Source of the DNA: Nigrospora sphaerica | Taxonomy: Eukaryota; Ascomycota; Sordariomycetes; Amphisphaeriales; Apiosporaceae | Assembly (NCBI GenBank): GCA_018287875.1 | Contig: JAGVVL010000015.1 | Coordinates: forward strand, 3,410,001-3,474,000 | DNA: 64,000 nucleotides | Direction of reading: 5' to 3' | Shown: positions 22,728-33,008 of the stretch, piece by piece | How positions within the stretch are numbered: position 1 is the first letter of the stretch | Layout: each line of letters starts with the position of its first letter | Translations under genes and position numbers: made by a program | The notes under the pieces: model-generated | What the model saw: only the letters and a program-made list of their open reading frames with translations | What the model was told of the DNA's origin: nothing | Databases searched by the model: none

Positions 22728-25700
22728 CTAGCTCATGAGTTGATTCGCAAGCTGGAACATGTCCAGCCTGCCCGAGCGGAGTAGCCATCTCGCGATAATT
22801 CCTGCTTTTCCTGGGGTGTCGAGCATCCTGTCCGTGTCTATCGGTCCTCCTAGAGCTTGGACGAGGTGCTCTCGTCTTTCTCTTTCCCGTGGGCAGAAAA
22901 CGAGGATATGCCGGATGGTCTCTCTGCCCTGACCGCAGTCGCACCAGGGGCTGTTAAAGCCTGGGACCCTACGCTTAAAAAGGAAGTCTCGCAGCCCAAT
23001 CTTGCCAGTCCTCGCTTGGACGAGGATGGGGCTCTCGGCCTTATGGAGTCCCTTATGGAGCTTGAGGACGTGCTTGTCTGGCGGCATCTTAGTTGCTGCC
23101 GGGGCTCGTGCTGTTCGATTTTGCTGCGTTTTTTGCCATCTCTGGAGCCAATCTCTCTCCTCAGCCTTGCTCGCCGAGTCTCCCGCTAGCCATTCGTCTA
23201 GCCACTTCTTGCGGTCGGGGACTTCCGGACCTTTTAGTCTGCGCCGTCGAGTCGGCCTTGTTAGGATCCATCTGGCCGCCTTGTCACAACTTGCTTGGAT
23301 AAGTGACGCGATGCGCGGCTGTTGGAGCCTCTCTTCCGATGCCGCCACCCTTCTGTTGAGCCACGTGTCTAAGGGGGACACGTAAGCTTCCGTTTCTAGT
23401 ACTGCGGCAGCCGTGGCTTTAAAAGCTCCTGTGACCTTGCGGAGGCACTCTGTCTGGACGTCGTTGAGTGCCTTGGCTCTATTTTTCGAGACCTGGCGGT
23501 GCCACTCTGAAGCTCCATAGCCTATTGCAGACTGTACGACGGCTATATAGACTTGGCGGGCTCGCTGAAGAGACGCGCCCTATATTGAGCCGGCTATCCG
23601 GTCTAAAGTATAGACCTGCGTCGCCATCTTCTTCGATATCGACTGGATATGGGCGTCCCAGCGGAGACGTCTATCCACCTGGATGCCAAGGACGCGGCAG
23701 GAGTCTTCTGGTTCGATTTCGTGGCCTTCTAGGGCTATCTTCGTATCCGGACCTTTTCGTTTTCGGGAGAAATGGACTAGGTGGTATTTTTTAACTGCGA
23801 AGGTCATGCCGTGACTGATTGCCTATTCTTTGCAGACCCTATGAGCGGCTGCTAGCCGCTCGCAGGTCTGCTCTGGGTCTAAGCCGAATCCCACGAGGTT
23901 CGTGTTGTCTGCGAAGGCTATAGTGGCTATCCCTGAGACAGCGCGGAGAGCTTTATAGAGACCGGCTGTATAGAGGCAGAAGAGGATAGGCGATAGGGGT
24001 GAGCCCTGCGGGACGCCTGCTGGGACTAAGATCTCGTCCGATTCCTGGCCGTCGAAAAACAGCGTGGTAGATCGGTCGGACAGGAAGCTTCGGATCCAGT
24101 TAATAGTCTATATAGGGACCTGTAATGCGCGTAAGTTGGCAAGGAGCCTTCTATGGTCAACGGAGTCGAAAGCGCCTGAGATATCTAGCGATAGGAGGGT
24201 TGCTGCGCCTCCATGCTTCCAGGCTGTTCGGACTAGGTCCGTTAGCAGCCGTAAGGCCGTTTCCGTGGAGCGGCCCTTTCGGTTCCCCATTTGTTCGTCT
24301 GGGAGCAGCCCGTTTTCTTCCGTAAAGCTGGCTAGCCGTTGCGCCAGCAGGCTCTCGATCACCTTCCCCATGGTGTTAAGCAGCGCGATAGGTCTCCATC
24401 CGCCGGCTTGGTGGTACTCGTTTGGCTGCTTTCCTGGTTTCCGGAGGATAACGGTCACTGCTTTGCGGAACGCTGTTGGATAGTATCCTATACGCCAGCA
24501 TGCTTCCGCTAGGGAGGCTAAGGCCTGGAAGAGGGGCTTTCCTAAGCGCTTAAGGAATCCGTTCGGAAGCTGGTCTGGCCCAGGTGCTTTCCACTGGCCT
24601 GCCTTACTTAAGACATCTTGGACCTGCTCCGCTGTCACCTCGCCGTCGATGTCGAGAGGCGCTGCGAGCCGGTTTGTTGTACGGAAGCCGGTATGCATGG
24701 CCTTAGGGAGAGGGTAAAACCTCTCTTGGAAGGCCTCGGTTTTCTCCTTATGGCTCGTTGCTTCGCCTCGCGGTGTGTGAAGCGTGGGGACGGCTGGAGG
24801 TAGCGGCGGTGCGGCTCCTTCGGTTCTGGCCTATCTCGCGATTTTCCAGACGCCAGCTGGCTGGCTAGAGGCCTCGTGAAGCATGTTTCTCCAGGTCGCT
24901 GTCTTTGCGGTGCGGATCGTTTTCTTTTTCGTAAGGGATGCTTGCCGAAGAGCTCGCCAGGCTGCGTCTGTCCTATCGGATAGCCATGTTCGCTGGGTTC
25001 GTCTCTCTTCCTCTATAGCCTCTTTTATTTCATGGTTCCACTATGCCTTGCCTCTCCCCTTAGAGTGGCGGAGGGGGGCAACTAAGTCGGCTATCCGAGT
25101 TAGCTCCTTAGTTAACGTCTCGGTGTAGCTGTCGATTTCCTCCGGTGTCTCGAGTAGCCCTGGCTGCGGAAGGTGTGTCGCCTCGGCCTTCGCTTGGTTA
25201 TAGTCAGCTGTTTTCCAGCTGCGCCGTGGCTTATTCTGGGGGTCGTTTTGAGGTCCAGCCACGCGTATTACCTGCGGGAGGTGATCGGATCCAGCATATG
25301 GGGCATACCCGTCGTAGGCAGCTCGGAGATCGTCCGTGGCCCACGCTAAGTCGATCGTGGAGTCCATGCACCCTCTTCGAGTCCATGTCGGTGTTCCAGG
25401 GGGCGTGATGAGCTGGAGTCTCCAGGATTCTGCTAGCTGGAGCAGCTTGTCGGCTGCCTTATGGGGTCGGACGTTGTATCCTCCCCAGACGGGGTGGTGG
25501 ACGTTAAAGTCTCCTACGAGGACTGTTCGTCCTGGCTGGGGACCAGTAAGGAGGGCTTCGATAGCTGGCAGGTCTGATCTGCTAATCGATCCAGGAGGAG
25601 GCGAGTATACGCAGATGACTGTTATAGGACCATCTGGCAGCTGGATCGTGATATTGCACCTATCTGGCTGCGCCTTAAAAGTCCACTGCGCTGGGGGGTG

Positions 25701-25857
25701 CTTCTTATTAATGTAGATGCAAGCTCGGCATATGTGGGTTTCTCCAGGGCTCTTGGATAGCTAGGATATCGTACTCTTCGGAGATAGCATCGACTGCCGG
25801 GATCTGTGCTTTCTTACTTTTCTGCGTGTTCCAGTGTAGGATCCTTAGCGCTGTCAT
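22728..25857 (-). pseudogene. LINE ORF2 (endonuclease-reverse transcriptase), broken
   Basis: Starts at the ATG overlapping the ORF1 stop (25857). It begins with an AP-endonuclease-like strand (LRILHWNTQ, then DILAIQEPW), followed by a deletion that puts TAA TAA in frame. Downstream pieces match the other copy: GSDHLPQ endonuclease end, RT blocks (KAPGPDQLPNGFLK, GWRPIALLNT, ISGAFDSVDH, GVPQGSPLSP), and the C-terminal region with CDCGQGRETIRHILVFCP. In-frame TAG codons interrupt it at five or more places. The RT active site reads FADN rather than FxDD, so it is catalytically dead. I see no RNase H motif between RT and the C-terminal Cys/His motif. Confidence 0.88.
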
Positions 25858-27212
25858 GGTCGAGCGTGGATGCTATCCAGTGTTGACTCCGGCGTTTCGA
25901 TGTCCATGTCGTCTGTCTCTTCGTGGGCTCTGCTGCGGGCTCTGCCAGTGCTTCTAGTACGGCAGCTGGTTGCTCGACGCTTTCGCGGCTGTACTGTCTG
26001 CCAATCCTCGGTTGTTGGCTTAAGGGGTTCTTGCGAAGGCAGTGCGAATCCCTTTGGTCTCGTGATATAGGCAGCCTTGGCGATCTGGACCTGCTCCTGG
26101 CGGACTGGACACTCCTTAGACCACGCAGTGTGTGGTCCTCGGCATGCTGGACAGCAGTACCGGCTCTTGTTCTCGGCTTCTGGGCATTCTTTGTCGTTAT
26201 GCTTTGTTGAAGAGCAGAGCCCGCACCTACGTGCGTGGCGGCAGACACGGGCGATATGTCTATAACGGTAGTAGTGGTAGTATTGCTTAAGCTGTGCTCC
26301 TTCGGCGAAGGGCTCGCATGGATAGTAGCCATACTGCCAAATAAGGCCGTCTCGACACAGCTGTTCCGCTTGTTGGACCGTGGGTACTGCAATATATAGG
26401 GCCGTGACCTTCCTGGACGAGGTCTTAGCGTTGCGAGGGAGCTTGGCCTCCAGGACGTCGATAGGGCCGCCGGGCTGGTTCCGGAGTTGGACTTCTAGCT
26501 GCCCTTGGTTCATCTCTATGGCCTCCTTGTTGATGCCATGGGCCACCACCAGGATCTTTCTCTTCTGGATAGAGGCGTTCTCTCCGAAGGCCTCGGCGGT
26601 CCAGGCTAGGTCGGCCTCTAGGGCCTGTTTCTCTGCTGTTGATTTGCAGGTGACCGCGTACTCTCCGCTAGGGAGCTTCCTGGCTGCCACTGCTGCCTCT
26701 CTGCCTGTTGCTGCGTTAACTTTCCGTACGATCTCTTCGTAGGTGCGGCCTTCAGTTCCCGCGGCCTTAACCGTGACCTCCCGTTCGTGTCGAGGAGGTA
26801 GTGTCTTGGCTACCTGAGGAGCCCTAAGTGTAGGAGCAGCGGTAGGGGTAATAGCGGCTGTAGCGTATGTCTTAGGAGCTTTAATTTCCTTGTGGATAGC
26901 CTGGAGCGCGTTCTCGATATTATCGATACGTCTTTCGATACTGGTCTGGCTATCTGGTTCCTTGGCTGCCGCCTCTAGGACCGGGATGGCGGCTTGTACC
27001 GCTGCGACCAAGGTCGCAGCGTCGGAGTCACCGGCTAGGAAGCGTTTGAGGCGGTTTACGGTGCCGCGTATAGCTTCTGGACTGCGTCCAGGTGCAGTGT
27101 TGCTGCTTGGCGATGGCGTTCGCGAGTCTGGAGGCGACGGCTCGGGCGGTGGGGCGGCCTGTTGGCGGCTCCCACCACCCGCGTTTTGTTTCACTGGTGG
27201 TGGATCGACCAT
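25854..27212 (-). CDS. LINE ORF1 (gag-like, zinc knuckle), open
   Basis: A 452-aa open frame with no stop. The N-terminal third is Pro/Ser-rich (PPPEPSPPDSRTPSPS) and is followed by a coiled-coil-like stretch. Near the C-terminus are CCHC-type knuckles: CGLC-x4-H-x4-C and CPAC-x3-H-x5-C. The first knuckle, intact in the other copy as CYRCYRYGH, here reads YYHYYRYRH. Both Cys codons have become Tyr, consistent with G-to-A change at TpG. ORF1 proteins bind the element RNA to form the transposition particle. So the frame is open but probably damaged in function. The stop overlaps the ORF2 start. Confidence 0.85.
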   Translation of the reverse strand: MVDPPPVKQNAGGGSRQQAAPPPEPSPPDSRTPSPSSNTAPGRSPEAIRGTVNRLKRFLAGDSDAATLVAAVQAAIPVLEAAAKEPDSQTSIERRIDNIENALQAIHKEIKAPKTYATAAITPTAAPTLRAPQVAKTLPPRHEREVTVKAAGTEGRTYEEIVRKVNAATGREAAVAARKLPSGEYAVTCKSTAEKQALEADLAWTAEAFGENASIQKRKILVVAHGINKEAIEMNQGQLEVQLRNQPGGPIDVLEAKLPRNAKTSSRKVTALYIAVPTVQQAEQLCRDGLIWQYGYYPCEPFAEGAQLKQYYHYYRYRHIARVCRHARRCGLCSSTKHNDKECPEAENKSRYCCPACRGPHTAWSKECPVRQEQVQIAKAAYITRPKGFALPSQEPLKPTTEDWQTVQPRKRRATSCRTRSTGRARSRAHEETDDMDIETPESTLDSIHARP

Positions 27213-27342
27213 TTCTAGGGTAAATGAGGCCCTAGGAACAGTTTCCGGGCTATCCGGTAGGTTTTAGAGTCGTGGTTGTGAAGTTATCGCCGTGTGGAGT
27301 CAGTTTCGAAAAGTTTTTTTTTTATGCATTCACATTTGCTTC

Positions 27343-27355
27343 GAATTGTGTTAAT
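27343..27355. repeat. 13-bp target-site duplication, right copy (LINE-1)
   Basis: Second copy of GAATTGTGTTAAT, immediately beyond the 5' end of the minus-strand LINE. Confidence 0.9.
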
Positions 27356-28098
27356 ATAAGGCGACTAACTGTGACTTTTGAAGTAGAAAAGCCCTCTCAT
27401 ACTACTAAACAGAAAATTGAGTGATGCCGGGAAGCCAAAGGTATGATTGTCTCCCACTTTAGATAGTTGGGAAATTGAATGGTGAATATCTCTAGAGCGT
27501 CCGATTCCGGCTCACTTGATCAACGAGTCATGATTGAAAGGAAACGATGTTATAGGAGGTGTTGCCGAGATGAATGAGACAAAAAGACAGACAAATATAT
27601 CACTACTATACTAAAATAATGTCCCGCCTCTCGTGGGGTATTCGGCATTGGAGAGTCTATTTATATACACCGAGACCGGGTGATGAGGTGAAGCATGGGT
27701 TCAAAGTGATATGTGGAAGACGGTGTGCCCATCTACCAGTCCTAATAGCGAGGGCCTATGAATATATTAGTCTCTTCATCGGCGATTATCCCTGTTGGTA
27801 TTGAAACCAAGAAACCCCGAACTGTAGGGCGTCTGGTGGAAAGACGCGGTCGTAAGGTCGATCCCAAAGGTAAAGCTGAGGTGAGGATACTATTGATCAA
27901 GACAGTCCTCAACGTAGGACAGCAAAAGAAATTCAAAATAGTCACGGAAATGAGTGTAGGAGCTGCACATAAGTGTGGCGGTCGAAGTGAAAGAAGGGAA
28001 AAACGCCATGTTTCTGTGTAACTAGGAACTATGCTGCAAGGGCCGCCTTATATAAGTGCATACCCTTGATCATGCCTGACGTAAGCGTCCTGGGTGAC
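27356..28098. repeat. Spacer between LINEs carrying a diverged repeat
   Basis: No host gene is supported. Positions 27836-27860 are identical over 25 nt to 34759-34783. Short motifs at the LINE-2 insertion point (ATAAGCACCCT; CCCCGTCTCA on the far side at about 32832) recur in the same order at 35156-35223. The simplest reading is that this spacer and 34.7-35.2 kb are two diverged copies of one older repeat, possibly an LTR-derived one. Element type is not resolved. Confidence 0.5.
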
Positions 28099-28112
28099 AT
28101 AAGCACCCTGGC
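28099..28112. repeat. 14-bp target-site duplication, left copy (LINE-2)
   Basis: ATAAGCACCCTGGC occurs here and at 32819-32832. The first two bases could also be read as part of the TAA tail on the right side, so the duplication is 12-14 bp. Confidence 0.88.
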
Positions 28113-29447
28113 GCAAAGCGCGGGTGGTGGGAGCCGCCATAGGCCCGCCCCACCCCCCGAGCCGTCACCTCCGGACTCAAGAACACCATCGCCAAGCAGC
28201 AACACGGCACCCGGACGCAGTCCAGAAGCCATTCGCAGCACCGTAAACTGCCTCAGACGCTTCTTAGCTGGTGATTCCGACGTTGCGACCCTGGTCGCAG
28301 CCGTACAAGCCGCCATCCCGGTCTTAGAGGCGGCAGCTAAGGAACCAGATAGCCAGACTAGCATCGAGAGACGCATCGATGCTATCGAGAACACGCTTCA
28401 GGCTATCCATAAGGATATTAAGGCCCCTAAGACATACGCTGCTGCTACCACCGTTATAACCGCCGCTCCCTTACCTAGAGCCCCTTAGATAGCCAAGGCG
28501 CTTCCTCCCCGTCAGGAACGAGAGATCACCGTTAAGGCTATAGAGATAGAAGGACGCACCTACGCAGAGATCGTTCGCAAGGTTAACGCCGCTGCAGGGA
28601 GAGAGGCAGCAGTAGCAGCACGCAAGCTCCTTAGCGGAGACTACGCTATCACATGCAAGACAGCGGCGGAAAAACAAGCCCTAGAAGCCGACCTAGACTG
28701 GACTGCCGAGGCCTTCGGAGAGAATGCCTCCATCCAGAAGAGAAAGATCCTAGTAGTAGCCCACGGTATCAACAAGGAAGCCATAGAGGTGAGCCAGGGG
28801 CAGTTAGGAGCCCAACTCCGAAACCAACCTGGCGGCCCCATCGATGTCCTAGAAGCGAAGCTCCCTCGCAACGCCAAGACGTCGTCTAGGAAGGTCACAA
28901 CTCTATATATCGCAGTCGCCACAGTCCAACAAGCAGAACAACTATGCCGAGACGGCCTCATCTAGCAGTATGGCTATTATCTATGCGAGCCTTTCGCTAA
29001 AGGAGCGCAGCTTAAGCAGTGTTACCGCTGCTATCGATATGGACACATTGCCCGAGTCTGCCGCTATGCACGACGATGCGGGCTCTGCTCCTCGACTAAG
29101 CACGAGGAAAAAGAATGCCCGGAAACGGAGAACCAGAGCCGATATTGCTGTCCAGCATGCCGAGGACCACACACTGCGTGGTCTAAGGAGTGTCCAGTCC
29201 GCCAGGAGCAGGTCCAGATCGCTAAGGCTGCTTATATCACGAGACCGAAGGGATTCGCACTGCCCTCATATAAACCCCCTAAGCCAACAGCCGAGGACTG
29301 GCAGACAGTACAGCCGCGGAAGCGTCGAGCAACTAGCTGCCGCATTAAAAGCACTGGCAGAGCCCGCAGCAGAGCCCACAAAGAGACAGACGACATGGAC
29401 ATCGAAACGCCGGAGTCAACACTAAACAGCATTTACGCTCGACCATG
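28113..29447 (+). pseudogene. LINE ORF1 remnant
   Basis: Lacks its own start because the element is truncated. A stop near 28486 (TAGATAG where the sister copy reads CAGGTAG) and a further TAG near 28964 (TGG in the sister copy) break the frame. The CCHC knuckle CYRCYRYGHIARVC is intact here. The end overlaps ORF2 as ATGA at 29444-29447. Confidence 0.85.
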
Positions 29448-32400
29448 ACAGCGCTAAGGATCCTATACTGGAACACGCAGAAAAGTAAGAAAGCACAGAT
29501 CCCGGCAGTCGATGCTATCTCCGAAGAGTACGATATCCTAGCTATCCAAGAGCCCTAGAGAAACCCACATATACCGACCACCTACTGCCCGAGATCCTCC
29601 CTGTACTACCTTCTCTATGCCGCCGAGGGAGGCAGGGCTTGTATTTACATTAATAAGAAGTACCCCCCAGCGCAGTGGACTTATAAGGCGCAGTCAGACA
29701 GGTGCAATATCACGATCCAGCTACCAGATGGTCCTATAACAGTTATCTGCGTGTACTCGCCTCCTCCTAGATCGATTAGCAGATCAGACCTGCCAGCTAT
29801 CGAAGCCCTCCTTACCGGTCCCCAGCTAGGACGAACAGTCCTCGTAAGAGACTTTAACGTCCACCACCCTGTCTGGGGAGGATACAACGTCCGACCTCAT
29901 AAGGCAGCCGATAAGCTACTCCAGCTAGCAGAATCCTGGAGACTCCAGCTTATCACGCCCCCTAGAACACCGACATAGACTCGAAGAGGGTGCATGGACT
30001 CCACGATCGACCTAGCGTGGGCCACAGACGATCTCCGAGCTGCCTACAACGGGTACGCCCCATATGCTGGATCCGATCACCTCCCGCAGGTGATACGCGT
30101 GGCTGGACCTTAAAACGACCCCCAGAATAAGCCACGGCGCAGCTGGAAAACAGCTGACTATAACCAGGCGAAGGCCAAGGCGACACACCTTCCGCAGCCA
30201 GGACTACTCGAGACACCGGAGGAAATCGATAGGTACACCGAAACGTTAATTAAGGAGCTAACTCGGATAGCCGACCTAGTTGCCCCCCTCCGCTACTTTA
30301 AGGGGAGAGGCAAGGTATAGTGGAACTATGAAACAAAAGAAGCTATAGAGGAGGAGAGACGAACCTAGCGAACATAGCTATCCGATAGGACAGACGCAGC
30401 CTGGCGAGCTCTTCGGCAAGCATCCCTTGCAAAAAAGAAAACAATCCGCACTGTAAAGACAGCGACCTGGAGAAACATGCTTCACGAGGCCTCTAGCCAG
30501 CCAGCTGGCGTCTGGAACATCGCGAGATAGGCCAGAACCGAAGGAGCCGTACCGCCGCTACCTCCAGCCGTCCCCACACTTCACACACCGCGAGGCAAAG
30601 CAATGACCTATAAGGAGAAAACGGAGGCCTTCCGAGAGAGGTTTTACCCTCTCCTTAAGGCCATGCATACCGGCTTCCGTATAACAAACCAGCTCGCAGC
30701 GCCTCTCGACATCGACAGCGAGGTGACAGCGGAGCAGGTCCAAGACGTCTTAAGCAAGGCAGGCCAGTGGAAAGCACCTGGGCCAGACCAGCTTCCGAAC
30801 GGATTCCTTAAGCGCTTAGGAAAGCCCCTCTTCCAGGCCTTAGCCTCCCTAGCGGAAGCATGCTGGCATATAGGATACTATCCAACAGCGTTCCGTAAAG
30901 CAGTGACCGTTATCCTCCGGAAACCAGGAAAGCAGCCAAACGAATACCACCAAGCCGGCGGATGGAGACCTATCGCGCTGCTTAACACCATAGGGAAGGT
31001 GATCGAGAGCCTGCTGGCGCAACGGCTAGCCAGCTTTGCGGAAGAAAACGGGCTGCTCCCGGACGAACAGATGGGGAACCGAAAGGGCCGCTCCACGGAA
31101 ACGGCCTTGCGGCTGCTAACGGACCTGGTCCGTACAGCCTGGAAGTATGGAGGCGTAGCAACCCTTCTATCGCTGGATATCTCAGGCGCTTTCGACTCCG
31201 TCGACCATGGAAGGCTCCTTGCTAACCTGCGTGCGCTGAGGGTCCCTATATGGACTATCAGCTGGATCCGAAGCTTCCTATCTAACCGGTCCACCATGCT
31301 ATTCTTCGACGGCCAGGAATCGGACGAGATCCCAGTCCTGGCAGGCGTCCCACAGGGCTCACCCTTATCGCCTATCCTCTTCTGCCTCTATACAGCCGGT
31401 CTCTATAAGGCTCTCCGCGCTGTACCAGGGATAGCTACTATAGCCTTCGTAGACGACACGAACCTCGTGGGCTTCGGCTTAAACCCCGAGCAGACCTGCG
31501 AGCGGCTGGAGGCCGCTTACAGGATCTGCAAAGAATGGGCAGTCAGCCACGGCATGACCTTCGCAGTCCAGAAATATCACCTAGTCCACTTCTCTCGAAG
31601 ACGGAAAGGTCCGGACACGAAGATAGCCTTAGAAGGTCATGAAATCGAACTAGAAGACTCCTGCCGCGTCCTTGGTATCCAGGTGGATAGACGTCTCCGC
31701 TGGGACGTACATATCCAGTCAATATCGAAGAAGATGGCGACGCAAGTCTATGCCTTAGACCGGATAGCCGGCTCGATATAGGGCGCGTCTCTCCAGCGAG
31801 CCCGCCAAGTCTATACAGCCGTTGTACAGTCTGCGATAGGTTATGGAGCTTCAGAGTGGCACCGCCAGATCTCGAAAAACAGAGCCAAGGCACTTAACGA
31901 CGTCCAGATAGAGTGCCTCCGAAAGGCTACAGGAGCTTTCAAAGCCACGGCTGCCGCAGTGCTAGAAACGGAAGCCTACGTGTCCCCCTTAGACACGTGG
32001 CTCAACAGAAGGGTGGCGGCATCGGAAGAGAGGCTCCAACAGCCGCGTATCGCATCACTCATCCAAGCGAGATATGATAGCGCAGCTAGATGGATCCTAA
32101 CAAGACCAACTCGCCGGCGTAGACCGAAAGGCCCCGACGCTCCTAATCGTAAGAGGTGGCTAGACGAATGGCTAGCTGGAGACTCAGCACACAAGGCTGA
32201 GGAGAGAGACTGGCTTCAGAGATGGCAACAAACGCAGCAAAATCGAATAGCACGAGCCCCGGCAGCAACTAAGATGCCGCCAGACAAGCACGTCCTTAAG
32301 CTCCATAGGGGACTCCATAAGGCAGAGAGCTCCATCCTCGTCCAAGCGAGGACTGGTAAGATTGGGCTGCGAGACTTCCTTTTCAAGCGCAGGGTTCCAG

Positions 32401-32633
32401 GCTTCGACAGCCCATGGTGCATCTACGGTCAGGGCAGGGAGACCGTCCGACATATCCTCGTTTTCTGCCCAAGGGAGAGAGAAAGACGAGAGCATCTCGT
32501 CCAAGCTCTAGGAGAGCCGATCGACACAGACAGGATGCTAGACACGCCAGGAAAAGCTGGGATTATCGCAAGATGGCTACTCCGCTCGGGAAGGCTGGGC
32601 ATGTTCCAGCTTGCGAATCAGCTTATCAGCTAG
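29444..32633 (+). pseudogene. LINE ORF2 (endonuclease-reverse transcriptase), multiple stops
   Basis: Reads through endonuclease, reverse transcriptase and a C-terminal Cys/His region. The RT core lies in an uninterrupted 392-codon frame (30603-31781) with GVPQGSPLSPILF and AFVDDTNL. In-frame stops occur in the endonuclease half and just after the RT domain. Most correspond to CAG or TGG in the sister copy. Three TAG codons are shared with the sister copy at the same positions (about 30318, 30527 and 31779), so they predate the split or arose twice. Confidence 0.87.
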
Positions 32634-32818
32634 GAAGCGGGCACGCTGAGCCCGATCTCGGTATGGCAGGCTAGAGAGTAGACAAGTGCGGTGCGAGGCA
32701 GCGGAACCTAGGTTTTTCACCCGGCCGGACGTTAGCCCGGAACGGTTTTCCTAGGCTGAGATGCGTAGGGGGTCCTCATGGCCTTGATAGGTCGCTAGGT
32801 GTAAGAATAATAATAATA

Positions 32819-32832
32819 ATAAGCACCCTGGC
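32819..32832. repeat. 14-bp target-site duplication, right copy (LINE-2)
   Basis: Second copy of ATAAGCACCCTGGC directly after the TAA tail of the plus-strand LINE. Confidence 0.88.
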
Positions 32833-33008
32833 CCCGTCTCAGTATTATTACTGAAGTGATTGCCGAGGAAGGAAACATTGAGCTCCGGGTGGGGGACGAG
32901 GGGAGAAAATGTGGCTCATAATAGATCCCGATGCAGAATAACCCAAGCAGTTTGGAGTGCCAGCAACCCAGCATGCGGAAGAATACGTGTTCGCGAATCC
33001 AAAGCATT

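Larger units (their letters stand above)
22540..27342 (-). mobile_element. Tad1-like non-LTR retrotransposon, full-length but inactive copy
   Basis: The element reads on the minus strand. It has a ~130-nt 5' leader, ORF1 with zinc knuckles, and ORF2 with endonuclease, reverse transcriptase and a C-terminal Cys/His motif. It ends in a TAA/TAAA-type tail beginning at the left boundary. Exact boundaries come from the 13-bp duplication on both sides. ORF1 stop and ORF2 start overlap as ATGA. Inactivation is clear. ORF2 has several in-frame TAG codons, a deletion of roughly 65-70 bp in the endonuclease relative to the other copy, and FADN in place of the FxDD catalytic motif. It is highly similar to the copy at 28.1-32.8 kb, which lies in the opposite orientation. 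Confidence 0.92.
28113..32818 (+). mobile_element. Tad1-like LINE, 5'-truncated inactive copy
   Basis: Same family as the 22.5-27.3 kb element but on the plus strand. Similarity begins inside ORF1 a few codons after its start, so the 5' leader and ORF1 start are missing. Such 5' truncation is typical of LINE insertion. The 3' end is a (TAA)n tail at about 32806-32818, followed by the target duplication. ORF1 and ORF2 are both interrupted, mainly by TAG codons where the sister copy has CAG or TGG. The RT active site FVDD is retained, and the endonuclease segment deleted from the other copy is present. Confidence 0.92.

Noticed and set aside
27758..28021. 87-codon frame between the LINEs
   Set aside because: Overlaps the repeat-derived block shared with 34.7 kb. 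Treated as repeat sequence, not a host gene.
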